Shown one piece after another: positions 9,589 to 19,440 of a stretch of 64,000 nucleotides of DNA (within the stretch, counting starts at the first letter, position 1; every line of letters begins with the position of its first letter). The notes under the pieces were generated by a model. The model was not told the origin of the DNA. It worked only from the letters and a program-made list of their open reading frames with translations, and made no database searches. Made by a program: the position numbers and the translations under genes. Source of the DNA: Janthinobacterium lividum (GTDB lineage Bacteria; Pseudomonadota; Gammaproteobacteria; Burkholderiales; Burkholderiaceae_D). Location: NCBI RefSeq assembly GCF_034424625.1, contig NZ_CP139976.1:806001-870000 (forward strand). Direction: 5' to 3'.

Positions 9589-10524
9589 TTAATCGCCACT
9601 CATGGCGAGTCGTTGCCGCTCCATGAACTCCTGCAAGGTATCGATGCCGCGCAGTTGCAAAATCGTGTTGCGCACGGCCGCTTCCAGCAGTACGGCGATG
9701 TTGCGGCCGGCGGCGACGGGGATGACGACCTTGCGCACGGGCAAACCCAGCACGTCTTCCGTGGGGAACAGGAACGGCAGGCGCTCGACTTCCTCTTCCA
9801 GCGCGTTGCGGCGCACCAGATGCACGATCAGTTTCAGGCGCATCTTGCGGCGCACGGCCGTTTCGCCAAAGATGGCTTTGATATCGAGCAAGCCCAGGCC
9901 CCGCACTTCCAGCAGGTTTTGCAGCAAAGGCGGGCAGCGGCCTTCGATCATGTTGGGTGCGATGCGCGAGAATTCGACGGCGTCGTCGGCCACCAGGCCG
10001 TGGCTGCGTGAAATCAGTTCCAGCCCCAGTTCGCTCTTGCCCAGGCCCGAATCGCCCGTGATCAGCACGCCCACGCCCAGCACGTCCATGAACACGCCAT
10101 GCATGATGATGCGTTGCGCCAGCTTTTTAGACAGGTAGACGCGCAGGAAGTCGATCACTTGCGCGGCCGGCAGCGGGGTGGAGAACAGGGGAATGTTTTG
10201 CTCGTCGCAGATGGCGAGGATGTCGGGCGGCGTTTCCAGCCCTTGCGCGATGATCAGCGCGGGCGGACCGCCGGCGATCAGCTCGCCAATCACGTGGGTG
10301 CGCGTGTTAACCTTCAGGCGCTGGTAGTAATTGATTTCCTGGTGGCCGAAGACCTGGATGCGGCCCGGATGGATCAGGTTCAAGTGGCCTACCTGGTCGG
10401 CGGCCGACGAGACATCGCCCGAGATCAGGCGCTCGCCGCCGGGGAAGCCGGCGAACCAGCCCAGTTGCAGACTTTCACGATTGTCGTCGTACAGGCGTTG
10501 TATCGTCAGTGGCGTTTGCAACAT
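9589..10524 (-). CDS. hprK: HPr kinase/phosphorylase
   Basis: This 311-residue protein phosphorylates HPr on Ser46 and reverses that reaction. It has an N-terminal HprK domain (residues 1-130), the His of MHG at about 142, Walker A GDSGLGKS at 157-164, and the family signature [16 protein letters not shown]. In betaproteobacteria HprK coexists with EIIA-Ntr rather than a full sugar PTS. It lies 39 bp downstream of ptsN on the same strand. A 7-bp inverted repeat, CTTCAGG/CCTGAAG (10537-10562), fills most of that gap. Confidence 0.96.
   Translation of the reverse strand: MLQTPLTIQRLYDDNRESLQLGWFAGFPGGERLISGDVSSAADQVGHLNLIHPGRIQVFGHQEINYYQRLKVNTRTHVIGELIAGGPPALIIAQGLETPPDILAICDEQNIPLFSTPLPAAQVIDFLRVYLSKKLAQRIIMHGVFMDVLGVGVLITGDSGLGKSELGLELISRSHGLVADDAVEFSRIAPNMIEGRCPPLLQNLLEVRGLGLLDIKAIFGETAVRRKMRLKLIVHLVRRNALEEEVERLPFLFPTEDVLGLPVRKVVIPVAAGRNIAVLLEAAVRNTILQLRGIDTLQEFMERQRLAMSGD
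9590..9615. repeat. 26-bp direct repeat, copy 2 (within hprK 3' end)
   Basis: This is the in-gene partner of 9484-9509. It covers the final eight sense codons of hprK and part of the stop codon on the minus strand. Confidence 0.85.
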
Positions 10525-10563
10525 GGCAGTCTTCTTCTTCAGGAGTGGAGGAATACCTGAAGT

Positions 10564-11046
10564 TTAACCCGCCGCTTGCAGACTAGGTTGCCAATTGACG
10601 ATGCGCGAATGTACGGATTTCGGTTCCGGATCCGTGGCCAGTGCCGTGCGGAAGGCGTCATCGGAAAACATTTCAGCGATTTCCGACAGGATTTCCAGAT
10701 GTTGCTGGGTGACATGATCGGGAATCAGCAGGAAAAACAGCAGATTGACAGGCTTGCCATCGGGCGACTCGAACGGAATCGGCTCGGCCAGGCGGACGAA
10801 GGCGCCCAGCGGCGATTTCAAGGTTTTGCTGCCCTTGACCCTGCCATGCGGCACGGCCACGCCATGGCCCAGACCAGTCGAGCCCAGGCGTTCGCGGGCA
10901 AACAGATTGTCCGAGACGGTAGAGCGGGCGATGCCGTAATTGTTTTCGAAGATCAGGCCGGCTTGCTCGAAGGCACGTTTTTTACTGGAGACTTCCAGGT
11001 CCAGCAGGACGTTTTCGAGGGATAGTATTTTGCTAAGATTAGTCAT
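10564..11046 (-). CDS. ptsN: nitrogen-regulatory PTS component EIIA-Ntr
   Basis: The 160-residue EIIA domain carries the phospho-accepting His67 in the segment TGLGHGVAVPHGR. PtsN takes phosphate from NPr and regulates potassium and nitrogen metabolism. The ATG at 11046 (MTNLSKIL) is preferred over an in-frame TTG at 11055. It begins a ptsN-hprK-rapZ series on the minus strand, opposite to rpoN-hpf, whereas in many proteobacteria all five are co-directional. A plausible sigma-70 promoter lies 46 bases upstream. Confidence 0.95.
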   Translation of the reverse strand: MTNLSKILSLENVLLDLEVSSKKRAFEQAGLIFENNYGIARSTVSDNLFARERLGSTGLGHGVAVPHGRVKGSKTLKSPLGAFVRLAEPIPFESPDGKPVNLLFFLLIPDHVTQQHLEILSEIAEMFSDDAFRTALATDPEPKSVHSRIVNWQPSLQAAG

Positions 11047-11091
11047 GACACTCAATGAAATGGTGCAATGCGCAGAGGGCTTGCGAGCCGA

Positions 11092-11119
11092 ATTATAGGC
11101 CTGTTTCGGCGGCCTGTAA
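11092..11119 (-). promoter_or_regulatory. ptsN promoter, TTACAG-16 bp-TATAAT
   Basis: On the minus strand the -35 TTACAG (11119-11114) and perfect -10 TATAAT (11097-11092) are 16 bp apart. The -10 element ends 45 bases before the ptsN ATG at 11046. Confidence 0.6.
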
Positions 11120-11389
11120 CGCCAATTCTCAACAGTATACGCCCGCTGCGGGCGCAGTGGGCGCTACAGCCCATGTCACCATCATTTTAGCAAAAAAATA
11201 ACATCGGTGTGTATCGGCTATTTCTTGATTAAAAACACGCGGCGCGCCGGTTTTTCCGCCGCCGAATGCCGATTTTCCGATTTTTCAGCGTCTTTGACAT
11301 GCTCTGCGGCACTACTGCAACGTTGTTTTAAAACACAGCCAACATTCCTGTTGGCATGGTTTCATGGTGCTGCGCGGTGTTGCCTAATG
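11120..11389. other. ptsN-queF gap: hairpins, no gene
   Basis: The full gap between ptsN and the queF stop is 343 bp, including the ptsN promoter. This part contains a 15-bp palindrome CGCCCGCTGCGGGCG (11140-11154) and the probable queF terminator. No reading frame with family resemblance or a good ribosome binding site was seen. Confidence 0.6.
11332..11355 (-). terminator. probable intrinsic terminator of queF
   Basis: Reading the minus strand after the queF stop, GCCAACA (11355-11349) pairs with TGTTGGC (11344-11338) around a GGAA tetraloop, followed by TGTGTTTT. The U-tract is imperfect, so strength is uncertain. Confidence 0.6.
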
Positions 11390-12232
11390 TTACTGACGGG
11401 CGTTGCGCAGATTGCCCGGCATCGCTCCCGTGCTGAAGTTGCTGCGCCAAGGATTGATATCGAGGCCGCCGCGGCGCGTATAGCGCGCATACACGGACAG
11501 TTTTTGCGGCTTGCACTGACGCAAGATATCGACAAAGATGCGTTCCACGCATTGTTCGTGGAATTCATTGTGCTCGCGGAAACCGATCAGGTAACGCAAC
11601 AGGCTTTCCTGGTCGATCTGCGGTCCTGCATACTCGATCTGCACGCTGCCCCAGTCGGGCTGGCCCGTCACCAGGCAATTCGATTTGAGCAAGTGCGAGA
11701 CGAGTTTTTCTTCCACGGGCGCTTCGTCCAGCGCTGCCTTCAGCAGCAGCGGCGAGGGCGTGTATTGCGTGATTTCCAGGTCCAGGCGGTCCAGCAGCAC
11801 GCCATCGAACTCGCCCATTTTCAGCTTGCCGAAATCTTCCTGCAAAGTCAGTTCCACTTGCACGGGCGCGCCGAAGCCGTTCGATAAATCCTGCTTGAGC
11901 AATGCCACCAGCGCATCCGGGCTGTCCAGCTTGGTCTGGTTGAAGGAGTTCAGGTACAGCTTGAACGATTTCGACTCGATGATGTTCGGCGAATCGGCCG
12001 GCGCGCTGACCTTGGCGATGGCCACCTGCGGCTTGCCACGCTGGTTCAGCCACGACAGTTCATACGCATTCCAGATATCGAGGCCGAAAAACGGCAAGGT
12101 GCCGTGCAATTCCAGCTCGTCGCGCTTGCCCTGGCGCGGAATGGGAAACAGCAATTCCGGCGCGTAATCGGTGCGGTAGGCGGAGCTTTTGCCCAGCGGG
12201 GACAGTTCGGCGAGGTCGTTGGTGGTGGTCAT
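11390..12232 (-). CDS. queF: NADPH-dependent 7-cyano-7-deazaguanine reductase, long (type II) form
   Basis: The 280-residue enzyme reduces preQ0 to preQ1 in queuosine synthesis. The NADPH-binding motif is [14 protein letters not shown] (about residues 86-99). The catalytic Cys186 is in [12 protein letters not shown], with Asp193 following. The length matches the two-domain E. coli-type QueF (282) rather than the short Bacillus type. No other queuosine genes are near, and no preQ1 riboswitch was recognised upstream. It is read in the same direction as ilvA, separated by a gap that holds a large nested inverted repeat. Confidence 0.95.
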   Translation of the reverse strand: MTTTNDLAELSPLGKSSAYRTDYAPELLFPIPRQGKRDELELHGTLPFFGLDIWNAYELSWLNQRGKPQVAIAKVSAPADSPNIIESKSFKLYLNSFNQTKLDSPDALVALLKQDLSNGFGAPVQVELTLQEDFGKLKMGEFDGVLLDRLDLEITQYTPSPLLLKAALDEAPVEEKLVSHLLKSNCLVTGQPDWGSVQIEYAGPQIDQESLLRYLIGFREHNEFHEQCVERIFVDILRQCKPQKLSVYARYTRRGGLDINPWRSNFSTGAMPGNLRNARQ

Positions 12233-12328
12233 GGTGATGGCGTGAATTCAGTCAAGCACGCATGGTAGCCTATTTACTAGGACGGTAAGCACTGGCGCAA
12301 AGGAATCAGTCTGGTTCGAGCAATTTCA

Positions 12329-12446
12329 ACACCTAACAAAACCGTAGCGAGCGGAAGGGAGAGGTGGCCGAGAAGCGCAACCGTACTTTAGTACGGTGAG
12401 CATCGCAAGCCACCTATACCGACGCGCAGTAGGTTTGGTTAGGTGT
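12329..12446. repeat. nested three-level inverted repeat between ilvA and queF
   Basis: The outer arms (12329-12343 and 12432-12446) pair over 15 bp with one mismatch (ACACCTAAC... / ...GTTAGGTGT). Middle arms are AGGTGGC (12362-12368) with GCCACCT (12409-12415). Inner arms are ACCGTAC (12380-12386) with GTACGGT (12391-12397) around TTTA. The whole 118-bp unit could fold as one long branched hairpin on either strand. It may be a MITE or REP relative, or a structured RNA. No coding frame is apparent. Confidence 0.7.
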
Positions 12447-12453
12447 ACTCCAT

Positions 12454-13989
12454 TTAACCCAGGAACAGCTTATACACAGGATTGCTGCTCTCATCCCAGT
12501 AACGGTACCCCAAGGTATCGAGGAAGCGGGCGAACTCTCCCATTTCATCGGGCGGCACTTGCAAGCCGATCAGGATGCGGCCCACGTCGCCGCCCTGGCT
12601 GCGGTAATGGCAAAGTGAAATATTCCAGTTCGGCGCCATGCTGTCGAGGAAGCGCATCAGCGCGCCCGGGCGCTCGGGGAACTCGAAGCGGTACAGCAGC
12701 TCGTCTTGCGCCAGCCGGCTCTTGCCGCCCACCAGGTGGCGGATGTGCGACTTGGCCAGCTCGTCGTGGGTCAGGTCCAGCGTCTTGAATTCGTGTTCCT
12801 CGAAGGTCTTGGCCAGCACGCTCGATTCATGCCGGTCAGCAATCTGGATGCCGACGAACACGTGCGCGGCTTTTTCATCGCTGATGCGGTAATTAAATTC
12901 CGTCACGTTGCGCGCGCCGATGAGCGAGCAGAAACGTTTAAAACTGCCCCGCTGTTCGCGCATGGTGACGGCAAACACGGCTTCGCGGAATTCGCCCAGT
13001 TCGGCCCGTTCCGCGACGAAGCGCAAACGGTCGAAATTCATGTTCGCGCCGCTGGCGATGGTGACCAGCGTTTCATTGTTGACGGGATGCTTGGTCAGGC
13101 TGGCCCGTTCCACATAGGCCTTGGCACCGGCGATGGCCAGCGCGCCGGACGGTTCCAGAATGCTGCGCGTATCCGTAAACACATCCTTGATGGCGGCGCA
13201 GATGGCGTCCGTGTCGACGGTGATGATTTCATCGACATACGCCTGCACCAGGCGGAAAGTTTCCTCGCCGGCCAGGCGCACGGCCGTGCCGTCGGCAAAC
13301 AGGCCCACGTCGTTCAGGGTCACGCGCTCGCCCGCTTTCAGCGAGCGGGCCATGGCGTTCGAATCGACGCTTTGCACGCCGATGATCTTGATATCGGGAC
13401 GGATCTGTTTCACGTAGGCGGCAATGCCGGCGATCAAGCCGCCGCCGCCGATGGGTGCGAAGATGGCGTGGATGGGGCCGGCGTGCTGGCGCAGGATTTC
13501 CATGCCGATCGTGCCCTGGCCGGCGATCACGTCCGGATCGTCGAACGGGTGCACGAAGGTCAGCTTCTGTTCCTTTTCCAGGGTCAGCGCGTGGTTGTAG
13601 GCATCCGTGTACGACTCGCCGTGCAGCACCACTTCCACGTTCACGCCGCCGCGGCCCTTGACCGCCTCGACCTTGACCAGCGGCGTGGTGGTCGGCATGA
13701 CGATGACGGCGCGGCAACCCATGCGGGCGGCCGACAGGGCCACGCCCTGGGCATGGTTGCCGGCCGAGGCGCAAATCACGCCGCGCTTGCGTTCCGCTTC
13801 GCTCAGCTTGGACATCTTGTTGTAGGCGCCACGAATCTTGAAGCTGAACACGCTTTGCATGTCTTCGCGCTTGAAGTAAATCTGGTTGTTCAGGCGCTGC
13901 GACAGGGCAGGGGCCAGTTCCAGTGGCGTTTCGGTAGCGACGTCATAGACGCGGGCGGTCAGGATTTTCTTGAGGTAGTCGATGTTCAT
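12454..13989 (-). CDS. ilvA: threonine ammonia-lyase, biosynthetic
   Basis: The 511-residue enzyme converts threonine to 2-oxobutanoate, the first step of isoleucine synthesis. PLP-binding Lys51 is in SFKIRGAYNKM. Residues ASAGNHAQGVA and the phosphate-binding glycine loop GGGGL are present in the catalytic domain. Two C-terminal ACT-like regulatory domains (about residues 330-511) bind isoleucine and valine, which marks the biosynthetic rather than the catabolic (TdcB) form. The start is the ATG at 13989 (MNIDYLKKIL); the frame stays open further upstream but shows no family similarity. Confidence 0.95.
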   Translation of the reverse strand: MNIDYLKKILTARVYDVATETPLELAPALSQRLNNQIYFKREDMQSVFSFKIRGAYNKMSKLSEAERKRGVICASAGNHAQGVALSAARMGCRAVIVMPTTTPLVKVEAVKGRGGVNVEVVLHGESYTDAYNHALTLEKEQKLTFVHPFDDPDVIAGQGTIGMEILRQHAGPIHAIFAPIGGGGLIAGIAAYVKQIRPDIKIIGVQSVDSNAMARSLKAGERVTLNDVGLFADGTAVRLAGEETFRLVQAYVDEIITVDTDAICAAIKDVFTDTRSILEPSGALAIAGAKAYVERASLTKHPVNNETLVTIASGANMNFDRLRFVAERAELGEFREAVFAVTMREQRGSFKRFCSLIGARNVTEFNYRISDEKAAHVFVGIQIADRHESSVLAKTFEEHEFKTLDLTHDELAKSHIRHLVGGKSRLAQDELLYRFEFPERPGALMRFLDSMAPNWNISLCHYRSQGGDVGRILIGLQVPPDEMGEFARFLDTLGYRYWDESSNPVYKLFLG

Positions 13990-14154
13990 AGTCTGCAAGC
14001 AAGTGATTCTGGGCCAGAAAGGGTCTGGAACGTGTCGGGCGATAGCGGCGGCGCGGCGGCGGATAGCCTGGCGACAATAATGCTCTATGGAACTGCGGGC
14101 GGGTAGGCCTTTGCCGGCCGGCGCGGATTGTGCGGCGCGCAAGCTGCTCTTCAT

Positions 14155-14160
14155 TATAAT
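14155..14160 (+). promoter_or_regulatory. -10 element TATAAT upstream of yqaA-like gene
   Basis: A perfect TATAAT stands 30 bases before the ATG at 14191. No convincing -35 is seen at 16-18 bp spacing. Confidence 0.45.
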
Positions 14161-14190
14161 GGAGAGCCTTACTGCATCGCGAAGTGTTCC

Positions 14191-14682
14191 ATGATCGAAT
14201 CCGCAATCGCCTGGCTGCTGCAACTGATCGCAGCGCCGGAAGTCGGGCTGACATCGGTCTTTCTGATCAGCTTTATTTCCGCCACCTTGTTGCCGCTCGG
14301 CTCGGAACCGGCCGTCTTTGCCGTCATCAAGGCCAATCCCGCGCTGTTCTGGGCCGCCATCGGCGTCGCCACCCTGGGTAATACCCTGGGCGGTATCGTC
14401 GACTACTGGATGGGCTACCGGGCCAAGCAGGCGTTTGCCAAGGAGCGCGACACGCGCTGGTTCCGCTGGCTGGCCCGCTATGGGGCCAAGACCATGCTGC
14501 TGGCCTGGCTGCCGCTCGTGGGCGACCCCCTGTGCACGCTGGCCGGCTGGCTCAAGCTGCCGTTCTGGCCCAGCGTGGCCTACATGGCCGTCGGCAAGTG
14601 CGCGCGCTACCTGACCATGACGGGCTTGCTGCTGTACGTGCCCGATGGCGTATGGCACAGGATTGGACAAATGCTGGCGTAA
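14191..14682 (+). CDS. YqaA-family small membrane protein (DedA/VTT relative)
   Basis: The 163-residue protein is hydrophobic, with about four membrane segments, and the sequence SFISATLLPLGSEPAVF plus the Gly-rich stretch GNTLGGIVDYWMGYRA typical of YqaA proteins. This is a short relative of the SNARE-associated/DedA family thought to act in lipid scrambling or membrane homeostasis. No precise function is known. The ATG at 14191 is chosen because the upstream in-frame residues lack similarity and a TATAAT lies 30 bases before it. It is divergent from ilvA. Confidence 0.75.
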   Translation: MIESAIAWLLQLIAAPEVGLTSVFLISFISATLLPLGSEPAVFAVIKANPALFWAAIGVATLGNTLGGIVDYWMGYRAKQAFAKERDTRWFRWLARYGAKTMLLAWLPLVGDPLCTLAGWLKLPFWPSVAYMAVGKCARYLTMTGLLLYVPDGVWHRIGQMLA

Positions 14683-14860
14683 ACGGCAGGCAAACGGGCG
14701 TAATGCAACGCCAGTTTGCCCCATTTTTGGGCAGTTCGATAGTTTGCAGCAGAGTCCGATTCTTGGCATTTTTGCGTCAAAAAATCACCAAGACTGATTT
14801 TTTATTCATGCAAAAGAAGGCTTTTCCGTATTTGCTATGGTGGCGGATGGGGTGTTTAAA

Positions 14861-14877
14861 CCTTAGGCGGCCTAAGG
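14861..14877. promoter_or_regulatory. perfect 17-bp palindrome, candidate operator
   Basis: CCTTAGGCGGCCTAAGG reads the same on both strands apart from its centre base. It lies 73 bp before the large dehydrogenase gene and just upstream of a TAAAAT hexamer (14907-14912). The position fits an operator for a dimeric regulator; which one is unknown. Confidence 0.4.
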
Positions 14878-14950
14878 CTGTTCCGGCATGGTGCGGCGCA
14901 ATAAGATAAAATGGGCCTTTAGGGTCCAGTCCACATCGTCACCACACTCC

Positions 14951-17900
14951 ATGAACGCTCCCGCACATATCCAAGCTTTACTGGCAGAAACGCCGAATGG
15001 TCCCGCAGCAAGCCGCCTGCGCGAAATCCCGTATAACTACACGTCGTTTTCCGATCGCGAGATCGTCATACGCCTGTTGGGGGAGGACTCCTGGCGCCTG
15101 CTCGACGAGCTGCGCGGCGCCCGTCAGACAGGCCGTTCGGCCCGCATGCTGTACGAGGTGCTGGGCGATATCTGGGTCGTGCGCCGCAATCCGTATCTGC
15201 AAGATGACTTGCTCGACAACCCGAAGCGCCGCCAGGGCTTGATCGATGCCTTGCATCACCGCCTGGCCGAAGTCGACAAGCGCCGCCTGTCCATCGATGC
15301 GGCCGGCGGCGACGTGGCCGCCAGTGGCGAATCGCCTGAAGTTGCCAAGGCGCGTAGCGCCAATGTGGAGTTGCTGCTGAAAGCGGCCAGCAAGGCCGTG
15401 GCCGACTTTGGCGACGAATTCCGCAAGACCTACGACTTGCGCAAGCGCACGGTCAAGGTGCTGGGCCGCTACACGGAAAAACACAATGTGCGCTTCGACG
15501 GCATGACGCGCGTGTCGCACGTGACGGACGCCACCGACTGGCGTGTGGAATACCCGTTCGTCGTCCTGACGCCCGACACGGAAGAGGAAATGGCCGGCCT
15601 GGTGAAGGGCTGTATCGAGCTGGGACTGACCATCATCCCGCGCGGCGGCGGCACCGGCTACACGGGCGGCGCGATTCCATTGACGCCGATGTCGGCCGTC
15701 ATCAACACGGAAAAACTCATTACCCTGGGCGCCGTGGAAATGACGGTCTTGCCGGGTCTCACGCACGAATACGCGACGATCAATTCGGGCGCGGGCGTGA
15801 TCACGAATAAAGTGTCGGAAGCGGCCGAGAAGGCCGGTTTCGTGTTTGCCGTCGACCCGACCTCGGCGCACGCCTCTTGCATCGGCGGCAACGTCGCCAT
15901 GAATGCGGGCGGCAAGAAGGCCGTGCTGTGGGGTACGGCGCTGGACAACCTGGCTTCGTGGCGCATGGTCGACCCCAACGGCGACTGGCTCGACGTCACG
16001 CGCCTCGACCATAACCTGGGCAAGATCCACGATATCGCCCTGGCACGTTTCCAGCTGGAATGGCGTCACCCGAACACGCGCGACGCGACAAAGCCGAACG
16101 CACCGTTCAAGACGGAAATCCTGGAAATTCCTGGCCGCAAGTTCCGTAAAGAGGGCCTGGGCAAGGACGTGACGGACAAATTCCTCGCCGGCTTGCCGGG
16201 CATCCAGAAAGAAGGCTGCGACGGCCTGATCACGTCGGCGCGCTGGATTCTGCACAAGATGCCGAAATTCGCCCGTACCGTCTGCCTGGAGTTCTTTGGC
16301 CAGGCGCGCGATGCGATCCCGTCGATCGTGGAAATCAAGGATTACCTCGATGGCTTGCCGGCCAAGGGCGAGCAATATACGACCATCCGCCTGGCGGGCC
16401 TGGAGCACCTGGACGAGCGCTACCTGCGCGCCGTCGGCTACGCCACCAAGTCGAAGCGGGGCGTGCTGCCGAAGATGGCCCTGTTTGGCGACATCGTCGG
16501 CGACGATGAAAACGCCGTCGCGCAAGCGGCGTCGGAAGTGGTGCGCATCGCCAACACCCGTGTGGGCGAAGGTTTTGTTGCCGTCAGCCCGGAAGCGCGC
16601 AAGAAATTCTGGCTCGACCGGGCCCGCACGGCGGCGATCGCCAAGCACACGAATGCGTTCAAGATCAATGAAGACGTGGTGATTCCGCTCAATCGCATGG
16701 GCGAATACACGGATGGCATCGAGCGCATCAATATCGAGCTGTCGATCAAGAACAAGCTGCAACTGGCGGATGCCCTGAGCGAATTCTTTGGCAAGGGCAA
16801 CTTGCCTGTTGGCAAGAGCGACGATGCATCGGACGACCGGGTCGACGATGCGGAAATGCTGGGCGACCGCGCCGAGCAGGCACAGCAGTTGCTGGCGCAA
16901 GTCACGGCACGCTGGACTTATCTGCTGGCCCAGCTGGACCGTCCGCTGGCGGACGTGAAGGACGAGCTGGCCGAACTGGGCATGGAACGCTTGCTGCCCG
17001 TGTTTGATGCGCGCCTGGAAACGCAGCCTGACGCCACCCTGTTCGACGTGGTGCAGGACCGCACCGTGCGCATCACCTGGAAGCAGGAAATCCGCGCCCA
17101 GTTGCGCCAGATCTTCAACGGCGCCGCATTCAAGCTGATCCTCGACGAGGCCACCGCCATCCACGCGCGCATCCTGCGTTCGCGCGTCTTTGTCGCGCTG
17201 CACATGCACGCAGGCGACGGCAACGTGCACACGAACTTGCCCGTCAACTCGGACAATTACGAAATGCTGCAGGACGCCCATGAAGCCGTGGGCCGCATCA
17301 TGATTTTGGCCCGCTCGCTGAATGGCGTCATTTCCGGCGAACACGGTATCGGCATCACCAAGCTGGAATTCTTGACGGAAGAAGAGATCGGCGAGTTCCG
17401 CAGCTACAAGCAGCGCATCGATCCGGAAGGCCGTTTCAACAAGGGAAAATTGTTGAACCTGCCAGGCATGGGCGCCGACTTGCGCAATGCCTACACGCCA
17501 TCGTTCGGCCTGATGGGCCACGAATCCTTGATCATGCAGCAAAGCGATATCGGCGCCATCGCCGACAGCGTCAAGGATTGCTTGCGTTGCGGCAAGTGCA
17601 AGCCCGTGTGCTCGACCCACGTGCCGCGCGCCAATTTGCTGTACTCGCCGCGCGACAAGATCTTGGCGACCTCGTCCCTGATCGAAGCGTTCCTGTATGA
17701 AGAGCAGACGCGCCGCGGTATTTCCATCAAGCATTGGGAAGAGTTCGAAGACGTGGCCGACCATTGCACGGTCTGCCATAAATGCGTCACGCCTTGCCCC
17801 GTCAATATCGACTTCGGCGACGTGTCGATGAACATGCGCAACTTGCTGCGCAAGATGGACAAGAAGAGCTTTAATCCGGGCACCAAGGCGACGATGATGT

Positions 17901-18991
17901 TCCTCAACGCCACCGATCCCGTGACCATCAACGCCACGCGCAAGGTCATGATCGGCTGGGGTTACAAGGCGCAGCGCCTGGGCCATGACTTGCTGAAGAA
18001 GTTTGCCAAGAAGCAAACCAAGGCGCCGCCGCCATCGACGGGCAAGCCGCCCGTCAAGGCGCAGGTGATCCATTTCATCAACAAAAAGATGCCGGGCAAC
18101 CTGCCGAAGAAATCGGCGCGCGCGCTGCTCGACATCGAAGACGACAAGGTCATCCCGATCATCCGCAATCCGAAGACGACGACGGCCGATACGGAAGCCG
18201 TGTTCTACTTCCCTGGTTGCGGTTCGGAACGTTTGTTCTCGCAAGTGGGCCTGGCCACGCAAGCGATGCTGTGGGAAGTGGGCGTGCAGACGGTCTTGCC
18301 GCCGGGCTACCTGTGCTGCGGTTATCCGCAGCGGGGCGCGGGCGAGTTCGACAAGGCCGAGAAGATGATGACGGATAACCGCGTCCTGTTCCACCGCATG
18401 GCCAACACGCTCAATTACCTGGACATCAAGACGGTGCTCGTCTCGTGCGGCACCTGTTACGACCAGCTGGCCACCTACCAGTTTGAAAAGATTTTCCCTG
18501 GCTGCCGCATCATGGATATCCATGAGTATTTGCTGGAGAAAAACGTCAAGCTGGAAGGCGTCAACGGCACCCGTTATATGTACCACGAGCCATGCCACAA
18601 TCCGATGAAGCTGCAGGAATCGGGCAAGACCATCAATTCCCTGATCAGCACGGTAGACAACGTGAAGATCGAGAAGAATGACCGTTGCTGCGGCGAATCG
18701 GGTTCCTTGGCCGTCACGCGCCCCGACATTTCCACGCAAGTGCGTTTCCGCAAGGAAGAAGAGATGGTCAAGGGCGCCGACAAGCTGCGCGGCGACGGTT
18801 TTACTGGCGACGTGAAAATCCTCACCAGCTGCCCGTCGTGCCTGCAAGGCTTGTCGCGCTACAATGACGATTCGGGCACGACGGCCGACTACATCGTCGT
18901 CGAGATCGCCAAACACTTGCTGGGAGAGAACTGGATGCCGGATTACGTGAAACGCGCCAATGACGGCGGCATCGAACGGGTGCTCGTGTGA
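14951..18991 (+). CDS. DUF3683 / FAD-linked oxidase / Fe-S dehydrogenase, D-lactate dehydrogenase-like
   Basis: The 1346-residue protein fuses three functional parts. Residues 1-190 or so form a DUF3683-type N-terminal region. A VAO/PCMH FAD-binding domain follows with [13 protein letters not shown] near residue 230 and the FAD-oxidase C-terminal domain containing [12 protein letters not shown] and [10 protein letters not shown]-terminal Fe-S part has two CxxCxxCxxxCP motifs ([11 protein letters not shown] near 876 and [12 protein letters not shown] near 938) and two CCG half-domains ([15 protein letters not shown]). This resembles D-2-hydroxyacid (D-lactate/glycolate) dehydrogenases that feed electrons to quinone. 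The substrate is inferred. The HIT gene starts inside its stop codon. Confidence 0.85.
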   Translation: MNAPAHIQALLAETPNGPAASRLREIPYNYTSFSDREIVIRLLGEDSWRLLDELRGARQTGRSARMLYEVLGDIWVVRRNPYLQDDLLDNPKRRQGLIDALHHRLAEVDKRRLSIDAAGGDVAASGESPEVAKARSANVELLLKAASKAVADFGDEFRKTYDLRKRTVKVLGRYTEKHNVRFDGMTRVSHVTDATDWRVEYPFVVLTPDTEEEMAGLVKGCIELGLTIIPRGGGTGYTGGAIPLTPMSAVINTEKLITLGAVEMTVLPGLTHEYATINSGAGVITNKVSEAAEKAGFVFAVDPTSAHASCIGGNVAMNAGGKKAVLWGTALDNLASWRMVDPNGDWLDVTRLDHNLGKIHDIALARFQLEWRHPNTRDATKPNAPFKTEILEIPGRKFRKEGLGKDVTDKFLAGLPGIQKEGCDGLITSARWILHKMPKFARTVCLEFFGQARDAIPSIVEIKDYLDGLPAKGEQYTTIRLAGLEHLDERYLRAVGYATKSKRGVLPKMALFGDIVGDDENAVAQAASEVVRIANTRVGEGFVAVSPEARKKFWLDRARTAAIAKHTNAFKINEDVVIPLNRMGEYTDGIERINIELSIKNKLQLADALSEFFGKGNLPVGKSDDASDDRVDDAEMLGDRAEQAQQLLAQVTARWTYLLAQLDRPLADVKDELAELGMERLLPVFDARLETQPDATLFDVVQDRTVRITWKQEIRAQLRQIFNGAAFKLILDEATAIHARILRSRVFVALHMHAGDGNVHTNLPVNSDNYEMLQDAHEAVGRIMILARSLNGVISGEHGIGITKLEFLTEEEIGEFRSYKQRIDPEGRFNKGKLLNLPGMGADLRNAYTPSFGLMGHESLIMQQSDIGAIADSVKDCLRCGKCKPVCSTHVPRANLLYSPRDKILATSSLIEAFLYEEQTRRGISIKHWEEFEDVADHCTVCHKCVTPCPVNIDFGDVSMNMRNLLRKMDKKSFNPGTKATMMFLNATDPVTINATRKVMIGWGYKAQRLGHDLLKKFAKKQTKAPPPSTGKPPVKAQVIHFINKKMPGNLPKKSARALLDIEDDKVIPIIRNPKTTTADTEAVFYFPGCGSERLFSQVGLATQAMLWEVGVQTVLPPGYLCCGYPQRGAGEFDKAEKMMTDNRVLFHRMANTLNYLDIKTVLVSCGTCYDQLATYQFEKIFPGCRIMDIHEYLLEKNVKLEGVNGTRYMYHEPCHNPMKLQESGKTINSLISTVDNVKIEKNDRCCGESGSLAVTRPDISTQVRFRKEEEMVKGADKLRGDGFTGDVKILTSCPSCLQGLSRYNDDSGTTADYIVVEIAKHLLGENWMPDYVKRANDGGIERVLV

Positions 18992-19431
18992 CCTGTGATC
19001 TGTGCACACTGCTCGATGGCTTTGCCAACAAGCAGGGCTGTGAAGCCTTGCTGTGGCGCAGCGAGCGCCTGTCCGTGGTGGCCGTCAACGACCCTGCATA
19101 TCCCGGCTTTTGCCGCGTGATCTGGAACAAACACGTGAAGGAAATGACGGATTTGACGCCCGGTGAGCGCAACTATGTGATGGAAGTCGTGTGGCAAGTC
19201 GAACTGGCCGTGCGTGAAGTGATGCAGCCGGAAAAGGTCAATGTGGCCAGTTTCGGCAATATGACGCCGCACGTGCATTGGCACGTGATTCCCCGCTACC
19301 GCGACGATGCGCATTTTCCGAATCCCAGCTGGGCGGTGATCCAGCGCGAGACGGCACCCGAGGTGCTGGCCGCGCGCCGCGCCCTGTTGCCGGCCTTGCG
19401 CGACGCCATCATTCAACGTTTATCCGCATAA
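18988..19431 (+). CDS. HIT family nucleotide hydrolase/transferase
   Basis: The 147-residue protein has the histidine triad HVHWHVIPR at residues 95-103 and an N-terminal CDLC pair that may bind zinc. HIT proteins hydrolyse nucleotide phosphoramidates or dinucleoside polyphosphates. Translation begins with GTG at 18988 overlapping the TGA of the dehydrogenase gene (GTGA), which indicates translational coupling. The betaproteobacterial order HIT-DUF971-ubiE is partly kept; here two extra genes separate DUF971 from ubiE. Confidence 0.88.
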   Translation: MTCDLCTLLDGFANKQGCEALLWRSERLSVVAVNDPAYPGFCRVIWNKHVKEMTDLTPGERNYVMEVVWQVELAVREVMQPEKVNVASFGNMTPHVHWHVIPRYRDDAHFPNPSWAVIQRETAPEVLAARRALLPALRDAIIQRLSA

Positions 19432-19440
19432 AGTATTGTC

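Noticed and set aside
12233-12328. Possible preQ1 riboswitch upstream of queF
   Set aside because: No preQ1 aptamer-like stem with the A-rich tail or a pseudoknot arrangement could be recognised on the minus strand.
14978-19009. A 1343-codon open frame on the minus strand, antisense to the large dehydrogenase
   Set aside because: It is a side effect of high GC and codon bias. It shows no family motifs, and the plus-strand frame has complete domains over the same span.
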